Below are positions 15,436-23,561 of a stretch of DNA of 33,241 nucleotides, one piece after another. Position 1 is the first letter of the stretch; every line of letters begins with the position of its first letter. Location: positions 1 to 33,241 of the forward strand of contig JAKPQT010000695.1 of NCBI GenBank assembly GCA_029555885.1. The letters run 5' to 3'. The position numbers and the translations under genes were made by a program. The notes beneath the pieces are model-generated. The model was not told the origin of the DNA and searched no databases. It saw nothing but the letters and a program-made list of their open reading frames with translations. Origin of the DNA: Chloroflexota bacterium (GTDB lineage: Bacteria > Chloroflexota > Anaerolineae > CG2-30-64-16).

Positions 15436-16007
15436 GATTCTTCCTCGGCGCCATCCCGTTCTCGGTGTGGCTGGGGCGGCGCGTGCTGCACCGCGACCCG
15501 CGGCAGTACGGCGACGGCAACCCGGGCGGCACGAACGTCATTCGCGCGGGCAACCGCGGCCTCGGCGCACTCGTGATCTTCCTTGACATGCTCAAGGGTG
15601 CAATTCCCGTGGCGCTCGCGCATTATGTCTTCCAAGTGGACGGCTGGCCGCTGCTCCCCGTGATCGTCGCGCCCATTCTCGGCCACGCGTTCTCGCCGTT
15701 CCTGCGCTTCCGCGGGGGCAAGGCGGTCGCCGTCACCTTCGGCGCGTGGAGCAGCCTGACCGTGCCCTTCGGCCCGTTTGCCATGGCCCTGCCGCTGCTC
15801 GCCATCAACAATGTGCAGGGCAACTCCGGCTGGTCGGTCATGGCCGCGTGGCTGGTCTGGCTGGTCTTTCTGCTGCTGACCGGCGCGACGGGGCCGCTGT
15901 TAGGCGCATGGGCCGCGACTCTGCTCATCCTGGCCTGGACGCACCGCGCCGACCTGCACCATGCGCCCCGGCTGCGGTCCGCGCGCGGCCACCGGGAGGG
16001 TGTGTGA
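15411..16007 (+). CDS. PlsY-like acyltransferase within the carotenoid operon
   Basis: Membrane protein of 198 residues of the acyl-phosphate:glycerol-3-phosphate acyltransferase (PlsY) family. FFLGAIPFSVWLGRR starts helix 1. Residues 34-45 (GDGNPGGTNVIR) correspond to PlsY motif 1 (canonical GSGNxGATNxxR), with Ser changed to Asp and Ala to Gly. Residues 91-111 (GHAFSPFLRFRGGKAVAVTFG) match motif 2, with GGKG changed to GGKA. GTG 15411 follows GGAGGAG closely; ATG 15387 is an alternative. It overlaps cruF by 25 bases and the GT2 ATG by one. It may be the housekeeping lysophosphatidate enzyme, or a specialised paralogue that acylates the carotenoid sugar. Confidence 0.84.
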   Translation: MAGLWAVVGFFLGAIPFSVWLGRRVLHRDPRQYGDGNPGGTNVIRAGNRGLGALVIFLDMLKGAIPVALAHYVFQVDGWPLLPVIVAPILGHAFSPFLRFRGGKAVAVTFGAWSSLTVPFGPFAMALPLLAINNVQGNSGWSVMAAWLVWLVFLLLTGATGPLLGAWAATLLILAWTHRADLHHAPRLRSARGHREGV

Positions 16008-17422
16008 TGGTGCTGCTTGCGCTCGTTGCGACGGCTGCGCTGCTCGGCATGACGGGCATCACGTTGGGCAACCTCGCGCTCTTCCCGAGGCTCGCGCATC
16101 CTGTGTCGCGGCTGGAGCGGTGGCTGATCCAGGAGCGCGACCTGTATTTTCGCAGCAGACGGGGCCAAGATGGCCCCGTCCAGAGGACTGGATTGGTCTC
16201 AGTGCTCGTCCCCGCGCGCAACGAAGCTGCGGTCATTCGTGGGACAGTGGCGCGGCTGCTGGCGCAGGACCATCCCTGCTTCGAGCTGATCGTGCTGGAT
16301 GACCACTCGACCGATGGCACGGGTGACCTGGCACGCGCAGCCGGGCACGGCGACGGGCGGCTGCGCGTCATCTCCGGCGCAGACCTGCCGCGCGGATGGG
16401 CGGGCAAGAACTGGGCCTGTCACCAGTTGGCGCAGGCCGCGCGCGGCGAACTGCTGGTCTTCACCGATGCCGACACAGTCTGGCTGCCCGGCGGCCTGTC
16501 TGCCGTCGTAGCCGAGCAGGTGCGTACGAACGCGGACTTGCTGACAGTTTGGCCGACGCAAGTCACGGAGACCTGGCCGGAACGCCTGGTGGTTCCGCTC
16601 ATGGCGCTGGTCGTCGTGGGGTATCTGCCCATCTTCCTGACGCACTATGCGCCGTGGACCCCGTTTGCCGCGGCGACCGGGCAGTGTCTGACCTTTCGCC
16701 GTGCCGCGTACAATGCAATCGGCGGGCACGCAGCCATCCGGGGCGAGGTGCTGGAGGACGTCAAGTTCGCGCGGCGCATCAAGGCCGCGCGACTGCGGCT
16801 GCGCATGGCCGACGGTGACGGGCTGGTCGCGTGCCGCATGTACACCGATTGGCCGTCCGTGCGCGACGGGTATGCCAAGAACATCCTGGCCGGCTATGGC
16901 AGCTCGCTCTTCTTCATGGGCTTGGCAACGCTGTTTCACTGGCTCGTGTTCCTGTTGCCGCCGGCGTGGTTGGTGATGGGATTACGTAGAGGGCGGCAAT
17001 CTGGTGTGTCCAAAGCAGAGCATCCTGAGCGGAGTTCACAGCTCAGCTGTGCGACGCAGTCGAAGGATGCGGAGCGGCCGCTCAAGGCGCTTGGGGTGCG
17101 CCTGCATCCTTCGACTAGCGGCACTTCGCAGTCGGTGTTGAGCGGTTCACCCGCTCAGGATGCTCTGTTTAGCTCCTACCCTGGCGCGTCACATCGCCGC
17201 GCCTGGCCCTGGTGGCCGCTCGCGCTGACCGCACTGGGCATGGGCCTGCGCGCGGTCACCGCGCGGTTCACCGGCCAGCGCGGCCGCGATGCCCTGCTGA
17301 TGCCCGTGTCCGCCGTGCTGATGACCGTCATCTCTGCGCGCTCGGCGTGGTGGCAGGTGCGTTACGGCGGGCCGATGTGGAAGGGCCGCGTCATCAAACC
17401 AGTGCAAGAGGCAGAACCGTGA
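16007..17422 (+). CDS. cruG: Family-2 glycosyltransferase, CruG-like
   Basis: Membrane-bound GT2 enzyme of 471 residues. After an N-terminal helix, the catalytic domain begins with SVLVPARNEAAVI (about 65-77). DDHSTDGT (98-105) and TDADT (153-157) bind the nucleotide sugar; GQCLTFRR and LEDVKFARR follow. At least three C-terminal helices are present. In CruF-linked loci such enzymes attach a sugar to the hydroxylated psi-end of the carotenoid. Residues of about 336-388 are encoded by an inserted palindromic repeat lying between two membrane helices, and a smaller palindrome encodes RRGQDGPV (about 51-58). The frame is open throughout. ATG 16007 follows GGGAGGG and overlaps the PlsY-like stop. 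Confidence 0.85.
   Translation: MVLLALVATAALLGMTGITLGNLALFPRLAHPVSRLERWLIQERDLYFRSRRGQDGPVQRTGLVSVLVPARNEAAVIRGTVARLLAQDHPCFELIVLDDHSTDGTGDLARAAGHGDGRLRVISGADLPRGWAGKNWACHQLAQAARGELLVFTDADTVWLPGGLSAVVAEQVRTNADLLTVWPTQVTETWPERLVVPLMALVVVGYLPIFLTHYAPWTPFAAATGQCLTFRRAAYNAIGGHAAIRGEVLEDVKFARRIKAARLRLRMADGDGLVACRMYTDWPSVRDGYAKNILAGYGSSLFFMGLATLFHWLVFLLPPAWLVMGLRRGRQSGVSKAEHPERSSQLSCATQSKDAERPLKALGVRLHPSTSGTSQSVLSGSPAQDALFSSYPGASHRRAWPWWPLALTALGMGLRAVTARFTGQRGRDALLMPVSAVLMTVISARSAWWQVRYGGPMWKGRVIKPVQEAEP
16158..16180 (+). repeat. Short palindrome inside the cruG coding region
   Basis: GACGGGGCCA (16158-16167) and TGGCCCCGTC (16171-16180) are perfect 10-bp arms around AGA. They encode residues between the N-terminal helix and the catalytic domain, a poorly conserved linker. 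It resembles the intergenic hairpins elsewhere in the window. Confidence 0.55.
17012..17170 (+). repeat. CATCCTGAGCGG/GTCGAAGGATGC palindromic element inside cruG
   Basis: Outer arms 17016-17032 (CAGAGCATCCTGAGCGG) and 17151-17167 are perfect 17-bp complements. Inner arms 17059-17070 (AGTCGAAGGATG family) and 17104-17115 are also complementary. The same modules, arranged in the opposite order, occur at 29700-29830. The element is in frame with the glycosyltransferase and has no stop. Confidence 0.85.
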
Positions 17423-18951
17423 GCAAAGCGGCTGGCGCGCCTGCTGCGCGCAAGGCGGTCGTCGTGATCGGCGCAGGCATCGCAGGCTTGAGTGCGGCCA
17501 TCCGGCTGGCCGCAGCCGGTTTGCGCGTGATCGTACTCGAACAGAACGAGACGGTCGGCGGCAAGATGCGCGAGGTGCGCGCGGACGCGCCGGCCGGCAC
17601 GGGCAGCTTCCGCTGGGACACCGGCCCGTCGGTCATCACCATGCGGCATGTGCTGGCCGACCTGTTTGCCGCGGCGGGCCGCTGCATCGAGGACTACCTG
17701 ACGCTGCGCCCGGTCGATCCGCTCACGCGGTACTTCTACGAGGATGGGACGGTGCTCGACGCCACGCGCGACTGGCCGCGGCTGGCCGAGCAGATTGCGG
17801 CCATCGATGCCCGGGATGTCGAGGGCTACGCGGCCTACCTGGCCTACGCCGCGCAACTGCACCGCATCACCGGGCCGCTGTTCATCTACGGCGAGCGGCC
17901 GGGGCTGCACAGCCTGCGCGAGGCCGCGCCGGCCGACGCGCTCCGTATGGCCCCGTGGCTGCGCATGGATGCTTCCATCCGCCGCTACGTCCGCTCGCCC
18001 CACCTGCGCCAGCTCTTCGGCCGCTTTGCGACCTACATCGGCTCCAGCCCGTACCTCGCGCCGGCCACGCTCGGCGTCATCAGCCACGTCGAGCTGACGC
18101 AAAGCGTCTGGTACCCGCAGGGCGGCATCTACGCGATTGCCCGCGCGCTTGCGCAGCTGGCAGGCGAGTTGGGCGTCGAGGTGCGTACTGGCAGCCGGGT
18201 TGCACAGGTCGAGGTCAGGGACGGCCGCGCAGTAGGCGTCACCCTGGACAGCGGGGATTTCCTCCCTGCGGACGCGGTGCTGGCGAACGTGGACGTGGCG
18301 ACGCTGTATGCGAAGCTGCTCCCGCGCGACGCCGCGTCCCCGCGTAAGGTCGACCGGCTCACCTCGGCGCGACTCTCCTGCTCCGGCTTCATCCTGTTGT
18401 GGGGCATCCGCGGCGAACATCCACAGCTGGCGCATCACAACATCTTCTTCTGCCGCGCCTACCCGCAGGAGTTCGCGGATATCTTCGACCGCGGCGTGCC
18501 GCCTGCGGAGCCGACGCTGTATCTCGCCATCACGTCGAAGACCGAGCGCGACGATGCGCCGGCAGGGCACGAAAACTGGTACGTACTGGTCAATGCGCCG
18601 CCGACCGGCCCCGCGTTCGACTGGACGACGCAGGCAGCCGCGTACCGTGAAGTCGTGCTGCGCCGGTTTGCGCAGTTCGGGCTGGACGTGCGCGGCCGGA
18701 TCGTGACCGAGCAACTCATCACGCCCGCCGACCTCGCAGCCCGGACCGGCGGCTGGCGCGGCGCGCTCTACGGGGAATTGTTCGACAGCCCGTGGGTGGC
18801 CTTCCGCCGGCCGACGAGCCGCGCCGGCGACATCCCCGCGCTCTACCTGGCAGGCGGCACGACCCATCCGGGTGGCGGTGTGCCGATGGTCATGCTTTCG
18901 GGCAAACTGGCCGCGGAGGCGGTCACCGCAGATTTGAGGAGCACATCATGA
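17419..18951 (+). CDS. crtD: CrtD/CrtI-type carotenoid desaturase
   Basis: FAD-dependent enzyme of 510 residues in the CrtI family. [21 protein letters not shown] is the FAD motif, then GGKMREV and WDTGPSVITM. The C-terminal YLAGGTTHPGGGVPMVMLSG is like the hydroxyneurosporene/1-hydroxycarotenoid 3,4-desaturases (AGGxxHPGxGVPM). With CruF and CruG adjacent, 3',4'-desaturation of a 1'-hydroxy carotenoid is the best guess; a phytoene or diapocarotenoid-type oxidation is possible. GTG 17419 overlaps the cruG stop (GTGA) and places the glycine motif near residue 17. It is followed by crtI with a four-base overlap (ATGA). Confidence 0.84.
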   Translation: MSKAAGAPAARKAVVVIGAGIAGLSAAIRLAAAGLRVIVLEQNETVGGKMREVRADAPAGTGSFRWDTGPSVITMRHVLADLFAAAGRCIEDYLTLRPVDPLTRYFYEDGTVLDATRDWPRLAEQIAAIDARDVEGYAAYLAYAAQLHRITGPLFIYGERPGLHSLREAAPADALRMAPWLRMDASIRRYVRSPHLRQLFGRFATYIGSSPYLAPATLGVISHVELTQSVWYPQGGIYAIARALAQLAGELGVEVRTGSRVAQVEVRDGRAVGVTLDSGDFLPADAVLANVDVATLYAKLLPRDAASPRKVDRLTSARLSCSGFILLWGIRGEHPQLAHHNIFFCRAYPQEFADIFDRGVPPAEPTLYLAITSKTERDDAPAGHENWYVLVNAPPTGPAFDWTTQAAAYREVVLRRFAQFGLDVRGRIVTEQLITPADLAARTGGWRGALYGELFDSPWVAFRRPTSRAGDIPALYLAGGTTHPGGGVPMVMLSGKLAAEAVTADLRSTS

Positions 18952-20432
18952 AGTCGGTTATTATCATCGGTTCCGGGATGGGCGGGCTGGCCGCGGCGCT
19001 GCGGCTGCGCAAGATGGGGTTCGATGTGACCGTGCTGGAGAAGCAGCGGCGGCCCGGCGGCCGCAGCAACGTGCTGCAGGAGCACGGTTTCCGCGTGGAC
19101 ATCGGCCCTACCATCCTCGTGATGAAGGAGACCTTCGAGGAAACCTATCGCGCGGTCGGCCAGGACATCAACCAGCGCATCCGGTTCACGACGCTGGACC
19201 CCAACTACCGCATCTACTTCCACGACGACACGCACATGGACCTGTACAACGGCATGGCGAAGCTGGCCGCGGAGGCGGAACGCATCGAACCGGGCGTCAC
19301 CGAGCGGCTGTTCGAGTTCATCGGCGCGAGCGCGCAGAAGTACCGGCTGGCGATGGACTTCGTGACGCGCAACTATGACTCCATCTTTGACCTGGCGAAC
19401 CCGGTGGCCGGATGGCGACTGGCCCGGACGCAGGCGTATCAGAAGCTCTACGACCAGGTCGGGCGGTTCTTCCGGACCGACAAGCTGCGCAAGGCGTTTT
19501 CCTTCCACTCGATGTTCCTGGGCCTGTCACCGATCGACGCGCTGGCGATGTACAGCCTGATTACTTACGCGGACCTCGTGGAGGGCATGACCTTCCCGAT
19601 GGGCGGCATCTACAGTGTCATCGAGGACATGGTCAAGCTCGGCGAGGAGATGGGCGTGCGCCTGCGTACGGAGTCGCCCGTGGCCGAGATCGTGGTGGAG
19701 GGCGGCGCGGCGCGCGGGGTGCGCCTAGAATCGGGCGAGTTCATCGGCGCGGACATCGTCGTCTCCAATGCAGACCTGGTCTATACCTACCGCAAGCTGA
19801 TTGCTGCGGAACACCGCCGTGACTACCCCGACGCGAAGCTGGCGAAGATGGAGTACGCCTGCTCCGGGTACCTGCTCTATCTCGGCGTGGACAAGCTGTA
19901 TCCCCACATGCGCCACCAGGCGCTGTACTTCTCGGAGGACTATCGCGCGAACCTGGACGCCATCTTCCGCAGCAAGACGCTGCCCGCGGACCCGTCCTTC
20001 CACCTGAACAACCCGACCATCACCGACCCGAGCCTCGCGCCGCCCGGCCACAGCGTGCTCTACCTGCTCGCGCCCATGCCCAATCTTCAGGGCAACGTCA
20101 ACTGGGACGACGCCGCGCCGGTCGTGCGCGAGAAGCTGCTGCGCCAGCTCGAGCGCATCGTGGATCCCGACATCCGTAAGCACATCGTCTGGGAGCGCGA
20201 GTACCGGCCGACGGACTGGCTGCGCGACATCAATGCCCCGTACGGCGTGGCGTTTGGCTCGCTGTCGCACGGCTTCTTCCAGTCGTCGTACTTCCGGCCG
20301 CACAACAAGGCGCGCGACATCAGCGGGCTGTACTTCGTCGGCCAGGGCACCTACCCGGGCATCGGCATGCCGATGGTGCTGCTGTCTGCACGGCTGCTGG
20401 CCGAGCGGCTGGCGGTGGATTATCGGATGTAG
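18948..20432 (+). CDS. crtI: Phytoene desaturase
   Basis: FAD-dependent CrtI of 494 residues that converts phytoene towards lycopene at the membrane. It starts MKSVIIIGSGMGGLAAALRL, followed by VLEKQRRPGGRSNVL and VDIGPTILVM. The hallmark middle segment FRTDKLRKAFSFHSMFLGLSP and MTFPMGGIYSVIEDM are present. It ends with YFVGQGTYPGIGMPMVLLSARLLAERL. GAGGAG precedes the ATG, which overlaps the crtD stop. Of the three desaturase-like genes here this is the most typical CrtI. It sits eight bases before the second phytoene synthase, the usual crtI-crtB pairing. Confidence 0.92.
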   Translation: MKSVIIIGSGMGGLAAALRLRKMGFDVTVLEKQRRPGGRSNVLQEHGFRVDIGPTILVMKETFEETYRAVGQDINQRIRFTTLDPNYRIYFHDDTHMDLYNGMAKLAAEAERIEPGVTERLFEFIGASAQKYRLAMDFVTRNYDSIFDLANPVAGWRLARTQAYQKLYDQVGRFFRTDKLRKAFSFHSMFLGLSPIDALAMYSLITYADLVEGMTFPMGGIYSVIEDMVKLGEEMGVRLRTESPVAEIVVEGGAARGVRLESGEFIGADIVVSNADLVYTYRKLIAAEHRRDYPDAKLAKMEYACSGYLLYLGVDKLYPHMRHQALYFSEDYRANLDAIFRSKTLPADPSFHLNNPTITDPSLAPPGHSVLYLLAPMPNLQGNVNWDDAAPVVREKLLRQLERIVDPDIRKHIVWEREYRPTDWLRDINAPYGVAFGSLSHGFFQSSYFRPHNKARDISGLYFVGQGTYPGIGMPMVLLSARLLAERLAVDYRM

Positions 20433-20440
20433 AGGCATGG

Positions 20441-21343
20441 GTGTTTTCGCTCATGGTTGACGTAAAGGAGCGCGGCACAGTTGCGACCCCCGCCGACTAC
20501 GCGGAGTGCCGCCGCATCATGTCCGCCGCCAGCAAGAACTATGCGTTTGCCTCGCGGCTGCTGCCCGGCGGCATCATCCACGATGTGGAGGCCCTGTACG
20601 CGCTCATGCGCGTGGGCGACGACCGGGTGGACGTGACGCACGCGGGGTTCACTTCACGGGAAGCGGCGATTGAGGACTGGGAACGGACGTACTGGCGCGC
20701 GTTCGAGACGGGCACGAGCGATCATCCGGTCATGCGCGCGTATCTCAACACCGCACTCAAGCACGGCATCCCCGCGGACGTGATGGCTCCCTACTTCCGT
20801 GCGATGCGCGACGACATCACGGTCACGCGCTTCCCGACCTTTGCCGACCTGCTGTATTACATGGAGGGCAGCGCGCTGCCGGTCGGCCGGGTCATGGTCT
20901 ACATGGTCGGCGTGCGCGCGCCGCACACGGTGGAGGACACGCTGCCCCACGCGGACAGCCTGTCAGTCGCGATGCAGCTCAGCAACTTCTGGCGCGACGT
21001 GGGACAGGACTGGCGCATCGGTCGCATCTATCTCCCGCAGGAAGATATGGCGCAGTTCGGCGTGGCCGAAGCGGACCTGGCCGCGGGCCAGGTCACGCCC
21101 GCGTTCATCCGGCTGATGGAGTTCGAGATGGCGCGGGCGGAGGAGTATTACGAGCACGCGCGGCCGGGCGTGCGCCGGTTAGCGCGCGGCCAGTGGGCGG
21201 TGATGGCCGCGCTGGAGGTCTACCGGGCGATTCACACGGGCATCCGGCGCAACGGGTACGATGTGTTCACGAAACGGGCGACAACCACTCACTTGCAGAA
21301 GGTCGGCCTGGCCCTGCGTGCGGCGAGGATGCTGCGCGCCTGA
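20441..21343 (+). CDS. crtB: Phytoene synthase, copy 2
   Basis: A second squalene/phytoene synthase of 300 residues. The first metal site is DDRVD (60-64), the second DVGQD (186-190) in SNFWRDVGQDWRIGRIYLPQED. The remaining helices are typical. GTG 20441 is chosen because AGAGG lies five bases upstream; ATG 20453 is possible. It differs strongly from the copy at 1071 (for example DDRVD against DDLID), so the two may use different substrates or be regulated separately: this one is the last gene of the overlapping operon, the first has its own promoter. The gene converges with the GH39-type gene 51 bases downstream; no clear terminator hairpin is seen between them. Confidence 0.9.
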   Translation: MFSLMVDVKERGTVATPADYAECRRIMSAASKNYAFASRLLPGGIIHDVEALYALMRVGDDRVDVTHAGFTSREAAIEDWERTYWRAFETGTSDHPVMRAYLNTALKHGIPADVMAPYFRAMRDDITVTRFPTFADLLYYMEGSALPVGRVMVYMVGVRAPHTVEDTLPHADSLSVAMQLSNFWRDVGQDWRIGRIYLPQEDMAQFGVAEADLAAGQVTPAFIRLMEFEMARAEEYYEHARPGVRRLARGQWAVMAALEVYRAIHTGIRRNGYDVFTKRATTTHLQKVGLALRAARMLRA

Positions 21344-21394
21344 TTCGTGCGCGCCGCGATGCTTCTGCGTGCTCCGTGAATTCCGTGGTCACAG

Positions 21395-22882
21395 TCAGGC
21401 CAGATCAAACGTCAGGCACGCCACCCCATGCGGCGGAAGCGAAAACACGAACCGGCTTCCGTCTGCCGTCCGCTCAGGCGTGAGTTCACCGGCCACCGGC
21501 ACGGAGGCGCGCTCGATCTCGGCCAGTTCGTCCCGCGTCGGATACTCGGGACTCCCCAATTCGATCCATCTTTGTTTGGGGTTCGCATGCGCGTCATCGA
21601 GCCGCGTGATGCCGACCGGCCCGTTCAGCGCCACGCCCTGCAGGGCGAGGACCACTTCCTCCGTCCCGATCGGCTCCGCAGGGACATTGTGGTTGTACGC
21701 CAACACCGTCAGCCGCGTCTCATCGCGCACGGCCAGCACCTCGGCCGTGGAGCCGACTCCCCCGATCACAGGCAACCGCCGGTCTCCCAGGCGGTGCAGC
21801 AGCTCGAAGACACGATAGGTCGGCTTGGGGATGCCGTAGATGTTCTGCAAGCCGAAGCCCCCGTGGAAGGGCGCGGCAAACTGACCGCGCTCCTCGAACA
21901 GGTCTGAGAACGTCCAGAAGGAGTAGCCGTCCACCAGCCCGGCGTTGTCCGCGAGGGTCTTCAGCACCATCGCCGCGGCATACGGCTCGTCGTGCAGCGG
22001 GTCCGGTAACACTGCGGAGATGTTCCACTCGGTGTAGTAAAGCGGCAGGTCGCCGGCCTGCTCCCGCGCCCGCGCGGTCATCTTGCGCAGGATGCCGCGC
22101 TCATACTTGCCCATCTCATGGCCGAACTGCCGGAAGAACTCCTCGATGGTCAGGTTGCTGTTGCGCCATAACGGGTCATCCGTGGGATAGTGGTGGGTGG
22201 AAACGAAATCAATCGGCACGCCGGCGCTGCGGCAGAAGTCGAGCATGTCCGGAATCCAGGCGTTGACCGAGGTGGCTGGGCCGCCGACGCGCAGCTCGCC
22301 GTCTACGCCCTTGATGGCGCGCACCGCGTGCTCGTAGAGCCGGAAATACTCCTCCTGGGTGCCGGCCCAGAAGTACCTGAGGTTGGGTTCGTTCCAGACC
22401 TCGAAGAACCAGGTGCGCACTTCCGCCAGCCCATATCGGTCCACCAGGTGGTGCGTCAGCGCGCGGATGAGCGCCTCCCACTCGCGATAGTCTGCCGGCG
22501 GGGTGACGTTGGCCCGGTAGTGGAAGCAGGTGGTCGGCCCGGATGCCAGGGCGGAGGGCATGAAGCCCAGCTCGATGAACGGCTTCATGCCGATGCTCAA
22601 GAGGAAGTCGAAGATGGCGTCGATGTTGAAGAAGGAGTAGCGCAGGCTGCCTTCCGTCTCGCCCCGGAACAGATCGACGTCTCGAACACAGACGCTCATG
22701 TCGTCGTCGAGCAGGCCGTGGAACCGCACATACTGGAAGCCCAGCTCCCGGCGGCACTTCTCCAGTTGCGCGCGCCAGTCCGCGCGCAGGCCCATGACGG
22801 CATGGCAACTGCCCACGCACTGCTCCCAGTAATGCGGGAACCGCGTGGTGTCAGCGGCTACGTCCAGGTGAAACTCGGCCAT
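21395..22882 (-). CDS. Glycoside hydrolase, GH39-type (beta-xylosidase/iduronidase-like)
   Basis: A 495-residue TIM-barrel glycosidase. The acid/base Glu165 is in FFEVWNEPNLRYFW and the likely nucleophile Glu285 in YYTEWN, the two signatures of the GH39/clan-A group. FHGLLDDDM, STHHYPTDDP and GYSFWTFSDLFEE are also typical. There is no signal peptide, so it is probably cytosolic and acts on imported oligosaccharides. ATG 22882 is chosen over the long upstream extension because GAGGAG precedes it and the upstream part runs through a palindromic repeat. It stands alone, without transporters, and its link to the carotenoid genes is not evident. Confidence 0.87.
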   Translation of the reverse strand: MAEFHLDVAADTTRFPHYWEQCVGSCHAVMGLRADWRAQLEKCRRELGFQYVRFHGLLDDDMSVCVRDVDLFRGETEGSLRYSFFNIDAIFDFLLSIGMKPFIELGFMPSALASGPTTCFHYRANVTPPADYREWEALIRALTHHLVDRYGLAEVRTWFFEVWNEPNLRYFWAGTQEEYFRLYEHAVRAIKGVDGELRVGGPATSVNAWIPDMLDFCRSAGVPIDFVSTHHYPTDDPLWRNSNLTIEEFFRQFGHEMGKYERGILRKMTARAREQAGDLPLYYTEWNISAVLPDPLHDEPYAAAMVLKTLADNAGLVDGYSFWTFSDLFEERGQFAAPFHGGFGLQNIYGIPKPTYRVFELLHRLGDRRLPVIGGVGSTAEVLAVRDETRLTVLAYNHNVPAEPIGTEEVVLALQGVALNGPVGITRLDDAHANPKQRWIELGSPEYPTRDELAEIERASVPVAGELTPERTADGSRFVFSLPPHGVACLTFDLA

Positions 22883-22932
22883 GATGCACTCCTCGCAATC
22901 AAGAACTGGCAACGTGGAACCATACCAAGATT

Positions 22933-23002
22933 GGAGTCGAGGCTTTAGCCGGATGGGTCGTGTACACATAAAGACGACCTTACCGGCTAAAGCCTCAACT
23001 CC
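22933..23002. repeat. MITE-like inverted repeat, copy 2
   Basis: Arms GGAGTCGAGGCTTTAGCCGG (22933-22952) and 22983-23002 are complementary with one mismatch. The loop holds the perfect palindrome GTGTACAC at 22960-22967. It is the same element as at 2127-2199, here between the lipoprotein and GH39-type genes. Confidence 0.82.
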
Positions 23003-23065
23003 GGCTAATGTGGAATATCCGCCCTGCAACCTCAGGAATCGAACTTGCGCACCGGGCCCATTCGT

Positions 23066-23368
23066 TCAGCGCCGCCGGCCCGCACTCCCGCGACCTCCGC
23101 CGCCCCAGATCAGCGCGAGGCCGAGCAGGAAGCCGAACACATACCAGTTGCCGTTGTTGTGCACCTCGAAGACGTGCACGCTGTCCGAGAACAGCGAGAT
23201 GATGAACGTCACGGGTGCGATGATCCCGTGCCACAGGCCCTGCCAGAAGCCGGCGATGCGGCCCTCCTCGTCGGGTGAGTTCACCGCCGGATTGGGCCCG
23301 GCCACGCAACCGCCCAGGATGACGACAGCCAACAGCAACAGCCCTGCGACAAACACGGTCTTCTTCAT
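23066..23368 (-). CDS. Small membrane lipoprotein of unknown function
   Basis: A 100-residue protein with a clear lipoprotein signal: MKKTVFVAG, a hydrophobic stretch, and the lipobox LGGC with Cys21 as the lipidated residue. The mature part has GFWQGLWHGIIAPVTFIISLF, then NNGNWYVFGFLLG, two more hydrophobic segments, and a Gly/Arg-rich tail. Proteins with this GFWxGxWHG...NNGNWYxFGF pattern occur in many bacteria but have no known role. AGGAGG lies just upstream of the ATG, so translation is well supported. It is probably anchored to the outer face of the cytoplasmic membrane. Confidence 0.82.
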   Translation of the reverse strand: MKKTVFVAGLLLLAVVILGGCVAGPNPAVNSPDEEGRIAGFWQGLWHGIIAPVTFIISLFSDSVHVFEVHNNGNWYVFGFLLGLALIWGGGGRGSAGRRR

Positions 23369-23561
23369 GGGTTACCTCCTCCCTTGTCGATAGACCCATT
23401 ATCGCGCCTGGGGCTGCCGGTTCCCGATGTACAGCCGACGAAAACAGGACAGTTCTGACGGACTTGAGAGCTCCATAGAACGCTGATAAACGCTGGTGGT
23501 ACTGATCCACAGGATTGAACCAAGAGATCTATGGATCAGTCCAATCGGCATCATCCGCGTT
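23369..23561. repeat. Intergenic region with an ACTGATCCA inverted repeat
   Basis: ACTGATCCA (23501-23509) and TGGATCAGT (23532-23540) form 9-bp arms. Flanking text such as GAACGCTGATAAACGC and ATCATCCGCGTTTTAT looks like another dispersed repeat type. No gene is seen in this stretch between cutC and the lipoprotein gene. Confidence 0.45.

Noticed and set aside
17362..18867. 501-codon minus-strand ORF
   Set aside because: Antisense shadow of crtD in high-GC DNA; low-complexity composition and no recognisable domain.
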